This document shows positions 1 through 7,900 of a stretch of 14,285 nucleotides of DNA, piece after piece. The first letter of the stretch is position 1, and each line of letters opens with the position of its first letter. A model generated the notes under the pieces. It made no database searches and was not told the origin of the DNA. It worked only from the letters and a program-made list of their open reading frames with translations. Location: the NCBI GenBank assembly GCA_964515555.1, contig CAZEVY010000124.1:1-14285 (forward strand), in the 5' to 3' direction. The position numbers and the translations under genes were made by a program. The DNA comes from CAZEVY01 sp964515555. Lineage in GTDB: Bacteria > Acidobacteriota > Terriglobia > Bryobacterales > Bryobacteraceae.

Positions 1-851
1 TGACCGCGCCCTTCACCGGCGTCGCCGTGCTCGCCGCGGGGGCCAGGCTCCGGTTCGCCGACGTCGATCCGTCGACTCTGCTGCTCACCCCCGCCACCGC
101 CTCCGGCCGCATTACGCGCCGGTCCGCCGCCATCCTGCCCGTGCACCTTTACGGGTCGGTCTGCGATCTCGCCGGCCTGCGCAGGCTGGCCCGCGAGCGC
201 GGCGCCGCGCTGATTCAGGACGCCTGCCAGGCGCACGGGGCGACCTTCGGCGGCCGCCCCCTCGCCGATTACTCCACCCACACCGCCTACAGCTTCTATC
301 CGACCAAGAACCTCGGCGCGCTCGGCGACGGCGGGGCCATCCTGACGAATCGCAAATCGGCCGAAGCCCGCCTTCGGATGCTGCGCGACGGCGGCCGGCG
401 CAACGGCGAGCAGGTGGCTCGCGCCGCCGGAATCAACTCGCGTCTCGACGAGATGCAGGCCTGCTTCCTCCGGGCCTTTCTCGCGCGGCTCTCCGAGTGG
501 AACGCGGAGCGCGAGCGCATCGCCGTGGTCTACGACACCGCTCTCGCCGATTGCCCCGGCGTGCGGCTTGTCGCGCGCGAAACGGGATCGGTGCGGCACC
601 TGTACGTCATCCGCGTGCGCCGCCGCGACCGGCTGCGGCGGCATCTCGCGGAACACGGGATCGGTTCGGCGGTGCATTACCCGGTCCCGCTGCATCTGAT
701 GCCGGCGTTCGCGGGCCTGGCAAAGCGCGGCGATCTGCCGAACGCCGAGCGCGCCTGCCGCGAAGTCGTCTCATTGCCGCTGTGGGTCGGCATGACCCAG
801 GCACAGGCCGCCGAGGTTGCCGGTCGCGTGCGCGAGTTTCTGTTACGCTGA
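1..851 (+). CDS. DegT/DnrJ/EryC1/StrS-family PLP-dependent aminotransferase (5' partial)
   Basis: The frame is open from base 3 to the TGA at 849-851, giving 282 residues; roughly the first 70-90 residues of a ~370-residue family member lie before the window. The visible part begins with a TAPFTGVAVLAAGA-type segment and then has FADVDPSTL, the usual '(V)DVDPxT' strand. The PLP-binding Asp is in IQDACQAHGA, near base 219. The Schiff-base Lys is in YPTKNLGALGDGG, with its codon at 306-308. The C-terminal part has HYPVPLHLMPAF, also typical of the family. These enzymes usually transfer an amino group to a nucleotide-linked keto-sugar for cell-surface glycans or secondary metabolites, in the cytoplasm. 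The exact sugar cannot be read from this fragment. The kinase gene downstream starts after 7 bases, so the two may be cotranscribed, although the functional link is not evident. An internal GTG at 27 is not the true start, because family homology continues upstream of it. Confidence 0.9.
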   Translation, partial: TAPFTGVAVLAAGARLRFADVDPSTLLLTPATASGRITRRSAAILPVHLYGSVCDLAGLRRLARERGAALIQDACQAHGATFGGRPLADYSTHTAYSFYPTKNLGALGDGGAILTNRKSAEARLRMLRDGGRRNGEQVARAAGINSRLDEMQACFLRAFLARLSEWNAERERIAVVYDTALADCPGVRLVARETGSVRHLYVIRVRRRDRLRRHLAEHGIGSAVHYPVPLHLMPAFAGLAKRGDLPNAERACREVVSLPLWVGMTQAQAAEVAGRVREFLLR

Positions 852-858
852 GCCGACG

Positions 859-3462
859 ATGACCGGCAGGACGCTCGCCCACTACCAGGTGATCGAGAAG
901 CTCGGACAGGGCGGCATGGGCGAGGTCTATCGCGCGCGCGACACCAAGCTCGCCCGCGACGTCGCCATCAAGGTGCTGCCCGAGGCGCTCTCGCAGGATC
1001 GCGAGCGGCTCGCTCGATTCGAGCGCGAGGCGCAACTGCTCGCCTCGCTGAACCACCCCAACATCGCCGCCATTCACGGCATGGAGACCGTCGACGGCGC
1101 TCCGTTCCTGGTGCTCGAGATGGTCCCCGGCCAATCGCCCGCCGGGCCCATGCCGCCCGAGGAGGCCGAAGCCATCTGCCAGCAGATCGCCGAAGCCATC
1201 GAGGCCGCGCATGAGAAAGGCATCGTCCACCGCGACCTGACGCCCGCCAATATCAAGGTGACTCCCGAAGGCCAGGTCAAGGTGCTCGACTTCGGACTCG
1301 CCAAGGCGCTCGCCGGCGACTCCACCGACGCCTCCAGCGCCACCTCGCCGACGCTGACCGTCGCCGCCACGCAGGCCGGCGTGCTGATGGGCACGGCGTC
1401 GTACATGTCGCCCGAGCAGGCGCGGGGACGGCCCGCGGGCCGCCGCGCCGACGTGTGGGCCTTCGGGTGCGTCTATTACGAGCTGCTGACGGGACGGAAG
1501 GCCTTCGACGGCGACAACATCTCCGACATTCTGGCTTCGGTGCTGAAGATGGAGCCGGACTGGCCGGCGCTCCCCGAGTCGACGCCGCCGCGCGTTCGGA
1601 GGCTGTTGCGGCTGTGCCTGGAGAAAGATCCCAAGAAACGCCTCCGCGATATCGGCGACGCCTGGCTGGAGGCCGAGGCTCCGCCGGGCGGCGCACCAGC
1701 GCCCCGGCCGCCCTCCCGGCCGGTCCTTCTCGCCGCCTTCGGTATCGCGTTGCTCTCGGCGACCGCTCTCGCCGCGCTCGCCTACGTCCACTTCCGCGAG
1801 CCGGCGCCGGTGACCACGCGCTTCCAGGTCGCCCCGCCCGAGACTGCCACGAACCTCGAGTTCCCGCTCATCTCGCCCGACGGCCGGCGCCTGGCCTTCG
1901 TCGCTTCCTTCGACGGCAGGCGTTTGATCTGGATCCGCCCGCTCGACTCTCTTACCGCTCGGCCGCTGGCGGGAACCGACGATGCCAATTTCCCCTTCTG
2001 GTCTCCCGACGGCCGCTCTCTGGCGTTCTTTTCGGGCGGCAAGCTGAAGAAAATCGACACGGCCGGTGGGCCGCCGCAGACCCTTTGCGACGCGGAAACC
2101 CCGGGCCGCGGCGGGACCTGGAATCGCGATGGGACCATCGTGTTCGTCGGCGGAAGCCGCCGTCCCCTGGAGCGTGTCTCCGCCGCCGGAGGAACGCCCT
2201 CGGCGATAACCACCCTCGAAGCGAAAACGGAGATCAGTCATCGCTGGCCGCACTTTCTGCCAGACGGGAAGAGATTCCTTTACTGGTCGATGGCGGCGGA
2301 TCGTCAGAAGAGCGGACTGATTCTGGCGTCGCTCGACGACCCGCCCGGCGCCACCGAACGCCGGCGTCTCGTGCGCGGCGACTCGATGGCCGTCTACTCG
2401 GCGGGACACCTGCTGTTCGCGCGAGACGGCACGCTCATGGCCCAGCCCTTCGATCTGTCCGCGGGCCGTGTTAGCGCAGACGCCTTCCCGATCGTGCAGC
2501 AGATCGGCCGCGCCGGGGGACATACAGGCTGGACCGCCGTGTCCGCCTCCACCGAGGGAGCGCTCGCCTATCGCACCGGAACCGGCGCCCTGTCGCAGCT
2601 CACCTGGTTCGACCGTAACGGTAAGCAAGCCGGCCTGGTGGGAGCGCTGGTTCGGCAGATTGCGCCGAAGCTGTCGCCCGACGGAAGGCGGGTCGCCGTT
2701 TCGCGCGATACCCAGACACAACCGGATATCTATCTGCTCGACTTGGCCCGCGACGCGGCCACACGGTTCACGTTTCACCTCGGCTCCGACATCACACCCG
2801 TCTGGTCCCCCGACGGCGCCCGCATCGCGTATAGTTCGCATCGGGAAGATGGCGCCAACCTGTATTGGCGATCGTCGAGCGGCGCCGGCGCCGAGGAACT
2901 CCTGTACAAGTCGGTTGACAACAAGTACGTGACCGATTGGTCGCCGGACGGCCGGTTTCTGCTCTACACCTCGTTCGGGGGTCAGACCGGACTGGATATT
3001 CTCGCTCTGCCGCTGACCGGCGAACGCAAGCCCGTTTCCCTCCTGGAGACTCCATTCAGCGAGTCCCTCGGCCAGTTTTCGCCCGACGGACGGTGGATGG
3101 CCTATCACTCCGACGAGTCGGGCACGCCCCAGGTATACGTTCAGGGCTTTCCCAACGCGGGGGGAAAGTTCCAAGTCTCCACCACTGGAGGTATGCGTGC
3201 GCGGTGGCGCCGCGACGGCCGGGAAATCTACTTTGTGGGCGCAGACAGCAAGATGATGGCGGTGGACGTGAAGGCGTCGGGGACTTCGCTCGAGATCGGG
3301 CGTCCTCGCGAATTATTCCAGACGCGCATGGTCGTAACGACGCCCTACACCCACGGCTTCGACGTCTCCGGCGACGGCCAGCGCTTCCTGGTCAATCGCT
3401 CGGACGAAGCCGAGGCCGCCTCGCCCCTCACCGTCGTCATGAACTGGGCGTCTGGAAAATAA
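859..3462 (+). CDS. Membrane-anchored Ser/Thr protein kinase with C-terminal PD40/WD40-like propeller
   Basis: The protein has 867 residues. The ATG at 859 is chosen because the kinase fold starts directly after it (HYQVIEKLGQGGMGEVYRA); an in-frame GTG at 817 would overlap the upstream gene and adds nothing conserved. The N-terminal half is a Hanks-type kinase: glycine loop 16-21, ATP-binding Lys38 (VAIKVL), likely alpha-C Glu57, catalytic loop HRDLTPAN 124-131, DFG 144-146 and SPE 184-186. A Pro-rich linker precedes a hydrophobic segment at about 289-311, a probable single membrane span. The rest is a presumed periplasmic beta-propeller with SPDG-like repeats near 339, 382, 467, 606, 650, 695, 741, 784 and 837. 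This architecture is common in Acidobacteria and suggests an extracytoplasmic sensor coupled to phosphorylation; the ligand is unknown. Residue 128 is Thr where Ser/Thr kinases nearly always have Lys (HRDLK), so activity may be reduced. Confidence 0.93.
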   Translation: MTGRTLAHYQVIEKLGQGGMGEVYRARDTKLARDVAIKVLPEALSQDRERLARFEREAQLLASLNHPNIAAIHGMETVDGAPFLVLEMVPGQSPAGPMPPEEAEAICQQIAEAIEAAHEKGIVHRDLTPANIKVTPEGQVKVLDFGLAKALAGDSTDASSATSPTLTVAATQAGVLMGTASYMSPEQARGRPAGRRADVWAFGCVYYELLTGRKAFDGDNISDILASVLKMEPDWPALPESTPPRVRRLLRLCLEKDPKKRLRDIGDAWLEAEAPPGGAPAPRPPSRPVLLAAFGIALLSATALAALAYVHFREPAPVTTRFQVAPPETATNLEFPLISPDGRRLAFVASFDGRRLIWIRPLDSLTARPLAGTDDANFPFWSPDGRSLAFFSGGKLKKIDTAGGPPQTLCDAETPGRGGTWNRDGTIVFVGGSRRPLERVSAAGGTPSAITTLEAKTEISHRWPHFLPDGKRFLYWSMAADRQKSGLILASLDDPPGATERRRLVRGDSMAVYSAGHLLFARDGTLMAQPFDLSAGRVSADAFPIVQQIGRAGGHTGWTAVSASTEGALAYRTGTGALSQLTWFDRNGKQAGLVGALVRQIAPKLSPDGRRVAVSRDTQTQPDIYLLDLARDAATRFTFHLGSDITPVWSPDGARIAYSSHREDGANLYWRSSSGAGAEELLYKSVDNKYVTDWSPDGRFLLYTSFGGQTGLDILALPLTGERKPVSLLETPFSESLGQFSPDGRWMAYHSDESGTPQVYVQGFPNAGGKFQVSTTGGMRARWRRDGREIYFVGADSKMMAVDVKASGTSLEIGRPRELFQTRMVVTTPYTHGFDVSGDGQRFLVNRSDEAEAASPLTVVMNWASGK

Positions 3463-3510
3463 ACCGTGGGGTGAGCCCAGGCCGCCTCCGGGATGAAAAA
3501 GAACATCGCC

Positions 3511-4605
3511 TCACCGTGCCGTTCCCAACGCGACGGCGCACGACTGCATGTCGGTCGCGTCGGTCACATCCGTAACGTAGTGCGTGCCGCGCCGCGATGT
3601 CAGATCGAAGACGAGGCGGCCCAGTTCATCGGTGTCGAAGCAGATGCGGGAGCTCGCGCCGGTTCGCTTCGCGGCCACGTTCCCGAACATGCCGATGAGA
3701 CCATCGGTCTCGCGGAGGGCCAACTGAAGACGCGCAATCGCGGCCGCCGACGCCAGATCGCTCGCCGGCTGGTTGCGCATTAGGCGATCGAACAGCTCGT
3801 CAATCGCCGCGAGTTCCGGCTCACGCAGTCGGCGGGACTCGACGATTCCGTCGGGTGTAACCCGGATCGTCCAGTCGCCGACCGGGTCGCGGCAGGCGCG
3901 ACAGGAGAACAGCCGCTTCATATTCTCTATGGTCGAGATTCGGAGAGTTTCTCCGTCGAAGGACCGCGGCGGCGTTTGCGCCGACTGGCCGTAGCCTCCC
4001 TGCACCAGGAGAGTCGCTTCCCTGCCGTTCCATTCCCAAATGCTCAGATGAGATCCCCAGGAGCCGCCGAACGACGCGTAGTCGGCGTTGACAAAGAAGC
4101 GCCCATTCCCGGCGGCGGTCGGGGGCAGCTTCTCGACGAACCCCGAGAGCCGGTCGAGCGGGTGCGCTCCGGGCGGTGGAGCCCAGGAGGCCAGCCCTCG
4201 TTTCCGATCCGGGAGCCGCGACGCGAACTCGACGATGGTCCAGGCGACCCGAAAGCCGAACGGCCCCTTGTCTACGATGAAGAACGTTCCGGCAAAGCCG
4301 TACGCCACCGAAACGACGAAGGCGCCGTTTTCCAGCTCTATGGCTCTGCACCCGAGCTTGTCGTCCAGCCCACGAACTGCCGCCTCGATTGCGCCGCCGC
4401 TCGCCGGGCGTACGTTCGGCGTTTGGACAACCCATTCGCCGATTAAGGACCACATCCGATGAAGCGCCGCGATCGAGCCAGCCGTGTTGTTGATCGCACC
4501 GCCGAGAAGCTCCACCCCGGCGGCCGCCTTCCGGTACTCCTCGCGAATCGACGGCGGCTGCGCCAGCGCGACGCCCCACACCGCCGCGAACACCAGCCGC
4601 TTCAT
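3511..4605 (-). CDS. Exported protein of unknown function
   Basis: The protein has 364 residues and I do not recognise its family. The ATG at 4605-4603 overlaps the stop of the upstream alpha-galactosidase gene (ATGA), which fixes the start and implies translational coupling. The N-terminus (MKRLVFAAVWGVALAQ) is a short Sec-type signal peptide with a likely cleavage after AxA/AQ near residue 16. The mature part starts with a helical region (about 18-60) and continues with many aromatic and Gly-rich strand-like segments, such as SFGGSWGSHLSIWEWNG at about 178-194, which suggests a beta-rich domain. A CRAC motif puts two Cys at 235 and 238; others are at 85, 322 and 356, so disulfides or metal binding are possible. 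No catalytic motif is recognised. Its place as the last gene after garD and a GH36 enzyme suggests an accessory periplasmic role, but this is inference only. It converges on the kinase gene, 48 bases away, with no clear terminator between them. Confidence 0.8.
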   Translation of the reverse strand: MKRLVFAAVWGVALAQPPSIREEYRKAAAGVELLGGAINNTAGSIAALHRMWSLIGEWVVQTPNVRPASGGAIEAAVRGLDDKLGCRAIELENGAFVVSVAYGFAGTFFIVDKGPFGFRVAWTIVEFASRLPDRKRGLASWAPPPGAHPLDRLSGFVEKLPPTAAGNGRFFVNADYASFGGSWGSHLSIWEWNGREATLLVQGGYGQSAQTPPRSFDGETLRISTIENMKRLFSCRACRDPVGDWTIRVTPDGIVESRRLREPELAAIDELFDRLMRNQPASDLASAAAIARLQLALRETDGLIGMFGNVAAKRTGASSRICFDTDELGRLVFDLTSRRGTHYVTDVTDATDMQSCAVALGTAR

Positions 4606-6329
4606 GACACCACAAGAATTCGTGCCCCGTGCGGCGCCAGCTCCGCCCGCACCACGCCGTCCGGCGATGCCACCGCCGCGCCCGACCAGAAGTCGCGCGC
4701 CGATGCCCGAGTCGCTACGCGCGCCTCGAAGCTCTCCGCCTTCTCGCTCCAGTTGAAGAAGAACACCACCTCGCGATCGCGCATCCGCGCCCGCCCCACG
4801 CGAAGCTCCGCGTCGAACGCCGCCGCCACCCCCAGCGGCGGACTCAGCTTCCGCAGCATCGCCAGGCGCGGCGGCGCGAGGCGCGGCAGGTCGTCGCCCG
4901 CCAGCAGCATCCCGCCGCTCGCGTAAATCGACGCGGCGTGAAATCCGAACTCGTCGTCCGTCAGATTCCCGGTCAGCAGCGCGACGTCGGGGTCGTTCCA
5001 CCACAGCCGCCCGTTCTGCCAGCCGCGCCGCAGATTCTCCCGCGCCACCTGCCGGAACCGCGGCCATCGCCGCGCGATATCGTTCGACGACCGCGACCCG
5101 TGGATCAGCCCCAGCGACGGCCACAGCGGATGATTGCATCCCAGCAGGAACGCGTCGCCCGCCCCGCGCCGCACCGCTTCCATCCCCCGCCGATAGGCCT
5201 CCACGCGCGTCGCGCGCGCGTCGTGCAACCGCCCCTGCGGCATCACGCCCCAGAAATTCGCGTCCAGCTTGAAGTACGTCACGCCCCAATCGCGCCGCAT
5301 CGTGAGGAAGACCTTCTCGAGATGCTGGCGCGCCTCCGGATGCGACCCGTCGAGCGCGTACCACGGCCCCATCCGCCAGCCGCCGAAGGTGACGCGATTC
5401 GACGCCAGCGGCTCGCCGCGCTCGTCCTTCATGAACCACTCGGGATGCTCGCGAAACACGCGCGACCGCCCCTCGGCGATGAACGGCGCCAACCAGATCG
5501 CCGGCTCGAAGCCGCGCTCGCGGATCAGGCGCAGCACGGCGCGCACGTCGCCGCCGAAGGCCTTGCCGGTCTCCAGCCAGTCGCCCATGGCCGACTGATA
5601 GCCGTCGTCGATCTGGATGTAGCGCAGCGCCGGAAAATGCTTCGCGATGAAGTCGAGATTCTCCATCACCTGCTGCGCGGTCACGTTGGGACCGAAGCAG
5701 TACCACGAGCACCAGCCCTCCGGCGGCCGCGGGCCGTGAATCGGCGGATGATTCGCGCGCAGGCGGGCGGCGAGCGCGTCGTAGTTCGCGAAGAGGCCGA
5801 ACTCCTCGAGTTCAATAGACTGGCCGGGGGCGAGTTCAATGCCGTCGGCGTCGAGCGCGACCTCGATCGTCGCCGCGCGCACCTGGAACTTCCCCTGGAA
5901 TCGGCGGCACGACGTGAACGCCGCCACCAGCGAACCAGCGTGCAGCAGGTTGTACGCCGTGAATGCGCCCGCGGGCTCCGGCAGCCGGTAGTGCTTCGCG
6001 TCCGTGTAACCGCCGATCGCCTCCGGCTTCGCGATCGTCCCGCCCGTCTGCGAGAGCATCTGCGACCCTTCCGCGTAGAGCGGCGTCTCCGGCGCCAGCC
6101 CATGCGCGAAATCGAAGGCCACCACCTCGCCGATTCGCCGCACCTCGCGCGACCGGTTCTCCAGCCGCAGCGCGCACACGCCGCCGCGCCACCGCCGCAA
6201 CACCCGCACATCGCCGAGCGCTTCGCCGCCCGGCGCCATCACCCGGCTCGCCGACGCCTCCAGCCGCGTGCGCCACGCCGTCTGCGCGGCCGCCACCGCC
6301 GGCAGCAGCGCGAATGTCCTTCGCGTCAT
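4602..6329 (-). CDS. GH36-type alpha-galactosidase (melibiase-like), probably Tat-exported
   Basis: The protein has 575 residues, close to the compact GH36 enzyme of Thermotoga maritima (about 550). The ATG at 6329-6327 overlaps the stop of garD (ATGA). The start MTRRTFALLPAVAAAQ has a twin-arginine motif and a short hydrophobic stretch, so export by Tat is likely. The beta-sandwich N-terminal half is followed by the (beta/alpha)8 barrel from about 204 (EGWCSWYCFGP). Barrel motifs are YIQIDDGYQ (237-245), GDW (249-251), APFIAE (281-286) and WYALD (323-327). The predicted nucleophile is Asp356 in YFKLDANF and the predicted acid/base is Asp417 in GSRSSNDIARRW; both align by eye with the T. maritima catalytic aspartates. 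The expected activity is hydrolysis of terminal alpha-linked galactose. A related specificity (other GH36 subgroups, alpha-N-acetylgalactosamine) is not excluded. It is the second gene of a probable three-gene unit. Confidence 0.9.
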   Translation of the reverse strand: MTRRTFALLPAVAAAQTAWRTRLEASASRVMAPGGEALGDVRVLRRWRGGVCALRLENRSREVRRIGEVVAFDFAHGLAPETPLYAEGSQMLSQTGGTIAKPEAIGGYTDAKHYRLPEPAGAFTAYNLLHAGSLVAAFTSCRRFQGKFQVRAATIEVALDADGIELAPGQSIELEEFGLFANYDALAARLRANHPPIHGPRPPEGWCSWYCFGPNVTAQQVMENLDFIAKHFPALRYIQIDDGYQSAMGDWLETGKAFGGDVRAVLRLIRERGFEPAIWLAPFIAEGRSRVFREHPEWFMKDERGEPLASNRVTFGGWRMGPWYALDGSHPEARQHLEKVFLTMRRDWGVTYFKLDANFWGVMPQGRLHDARATRVEAYRRGMEAVRRGAGDAFLLGCNHPLWPSLGLIHGSRSSNDIARRWPRFRQVARENLRRGWQNGRLWWNDPDVALLTGNLTDDEFGFHAASIYASGGMLLAGDDLPRLAPPRLAMLRKLSPPLGVAAAFDAELRVGRARMRDREVVFFFNWSEKAESFEARVATRASARDFWSGAAVASPDGVVRAELAPHGARILVVS

Positions 6330-7846
6330 GTCACCGGACCCGGATTGAACGGCGCCAGCGCGTTGTGCAGACCCCAGTGCTCGGCCCACGGCTTGCGCCG
6401 CCCGCTCGCCGAGTCGAGGATGAACCGGAACAGCTCCCAGCCGACCTCTTCGATCGTCGCCTGCCCCGTCGCGATCCGCCCCGCGTCCACGTCGATCAGG
6501 TCGTGCCACTTCTCCGCCAGCGCCGTGCGCGACGACACCTTCACCACCGGCGCCAGCGCGAGTCCATAAGGACTGCCCTCGCCCGTCGTAAAGACGTGCA
6601 TGTTCATCGACGCGAGTTGCTGCGTGCCGCAGATGAAGTCGCTCGCCGGCGTCGCCGCGAACACCAGCCCCTTCGCCGTCACCTTGTCGCCGTGCGACGC
6701 CACCGCGCGAATCGCCGACGTCCCCGACTTCGCGACAGACCCCAGCGCCTTCTCGACGACATTCGCCAGGCCGCCGCGCTTGTTGCCCGGCGTCGGATTC
6801 GCGCTGCGGTCGGCCGATCCGGCCGCCAGGTACTCGTCGTACCAGCGCATCTCGCGGATCAGGCCGCGGCCCACCTCGGCCGTCGCCGCGCGCGGCGTGA
6901 GCAGGTGCACCGCGGCGCGCACATCGGGCACCGCCGAGAACATCACCGTCGCGCCCGCGCGCACCAGCAGGTCGGCGAGATAGCCGACCGCCGGATTGCA
7001 CGTCACCCCCGAGAACGCGTCGCTGCCGCCGCACTGTAGTCCGACGACGAGCTCCGAGGCCGGACACGCGCGCCGCGTGCGTCGGTTCAGCCGCTCCAGC
7101 CGCTTCTCGGCCGCCCGCATAATGGCCGCGACAATCTCGCCGAAGCCGCGCTCGTCCTGCAACCGGATCACGTTGCCTTCTTCGAGCACCGGCAGGTCGT
7201 TCGCGAACAGCCGCTGCGGCTGCATCTTCTCGCAGCCGAGACTGACCACCAGCGGATCGCCCCCGACGTTGGGGTGCAGACTGATGTGGCGCAGCGTGCG
7301 GATCGGCACGGCGGCGCCGGGCGCGTCGATGGCGACGCCGCAGCCGTAGCTGTGCGTGATCGCCACCACGCCGTCGACGTTGGGAAACCGCGGCAGCAGC
7401 TCGGCGCGGATGCGCGCCGCGGCGTAGTCGACGGTCGGCGCGACGCACTGCACCGTGGTCGTGATGCCGAGGATGTTGCGCGTCCCCGCGATGCCGCCGG
7501 CGTTCGGATAGCCGTCGAAGGTGAACCCGTCGAGCGGCGGTGCGTCCTCGGGAATCGCCGTCGCCAGGGGCAGCTCGTCGAGCGGCGGCGGCTGCGGAAG
7601 CTCGATCATCTCCTCGCGCACCCAGGCGCCCGCCGCCACGTCGCGATTCAGGCGTCCGATCTGCTGTCCGTAGCGCAGCACCGGCGCGCCCGCCTCGAGC
7701 GAGGCCAGCGCGATCTTGTGGGACTGCGGAATCGACTCGCGCGCGGCCAGGCCGCTTTCGAACGACGCGCCCGGCACGACGCCCTCGGGGTTCACGATGA
7801 TGGCGACGTTGTCGCGCGGGTCGACGCGTACGTAGAGGGGAGTCAA
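6326..7846 (-). CDS. garD: Galactarate dehydratase (UxaA/GarD family)
   Basis: The protein has 506 residues; E. coli GarD has 523. Recalled E. coli GarD aligns by eye almost end to end. It removes water from D-galactarate to give 5-dehydro-4-deoxy-D-glucarate, a cytoplasmic step in sugar-acid catabolism. A small SAF-like domain at about 1-75 (DNVAIIVN at 12-19) precedes the catalytic region. Conserved blocks are THSYGCGVAI (164-173), SLGCEK (202-207), ELVVGLQCGGSDAFSGVT (265-282), GNKRGGLANVVEKALGS (354-370), GTQQLAS and EEVGWELF; it ends in FNPGPVT, like GarD. The only usual start in frame is TTG at 7846-7844, because the frame is closed by TAG at 7888-7886 and no ATG/GTG lies between. An ATG at 7853 is one base out of phase. 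No good Shine-Dalgarno precedes the TTG. Compared with GarD, a loop near 217 is shorter and MFSE reads MFSA (302-305). Altronate dehydratase is a less likely alternative. Confidence 0.93.
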   Translation of the reverse strand: MTPLYVRVDPRDNVAIIVNPEGVVPGASFESGLAARESIPQSHKIALASLEAGAPVLRYGQQIGRLNRDVAAGAWVREEMIELPQPPPLDELPLATAIPEDAPPLDGFTFDGYPNAGGIAGTRNILGITTTVQCVAPTVDYAAARIRAELLPRFPNVDGVVAITHSYGCGVAIDAPGAAVPIRTLRHISLHPNVGGDPLVVSLGCEKMQPQRLFANDLPVLEEGNVIRLQDERGFGEIVAAIMRAAEKRLERLNRRTRRACPASELVVGLQCGGSDAFSGVTCNPAVGYLADLLVRAGATVMFSAVPDVRAAVHLLTPRAATAEVGRGLIREMRWYDEYLAAGSADRSANPTPGNKRGGLANVVEKALGSVAKSGTSAIRAVASHGDKVTAKGLVFAATPASDFICGTQQLASMNMHVFTTGEGSPYGLALAPVVKVSSRTALAEKWHDLIDVDAGRIATGQATIEEVGWELFRFILDSASGRRKPWAEHWGLHNALAPFNPGPVT

Positions 7847-7900
7847 GGGGCATTGTATTACGTGGCGGACAACCCGGCCCTCCCGCTATGCTGACCAGAG
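7847..7900. promoter_or_regulatory. Divergent intergenic region garD / GH95
   Basis: These 54 bases must carry the start signals for both the garD unit (leftward) and the GH95 gene (rightward). On the - strand a TACAAT box (complement 7857-7852) resembles a -10 element, but no matching -35 is found 16-18 bases upstream. On the + strand TATGCT (7887-7892) is a weak -10 candidate. The TACAAT box lies so close to the garD TTG that a transcript from it would be nearly leaderless. The compact shared region fits joint regulation of the two transcripts, which is inference. No clear operator palindrome was seen. Confidence 0.35.

Noticed and set aside
817..858. Alternative GTG start of the kinase
   Set aside because: It would overlap the aminotransferase gene and add 14 unconserved residues; the ATG at 859 fits the start of the kinase fold.
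607..3174. Long - strand open frame (855 codons) opposite the kinase
   Set aside because: It is a mirror of the high-GC kinase gene: the residues are Gly/Arg/Ala-rich without a recognisable domain, and the + strand frame has unmistakable kinase and SPDG motifs.
3463..3510. Terminator between the convergent kinase and exported-protein genes
   Set aside because: Only a 4-bp TGGG/CCCA stem (3467-3479) and a distant GGTGAG/CTCACC pair are present, with no T tract placed behind a stem.
3511..5712. 733-codon - strand frame
   Set aside because: The part upstream of 4605 is an Arg/Ala-rich shadow of the alpha-galactosidase gene; only the last 364 codons form the exported protein.
4629..6569. 646-codon + strand frame opposite the alpha-galactosidase
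   Set aside because: Arg/His/Pro-rich low-complexity product with no domain; the opposite strand has GH36 catalytic motifs.
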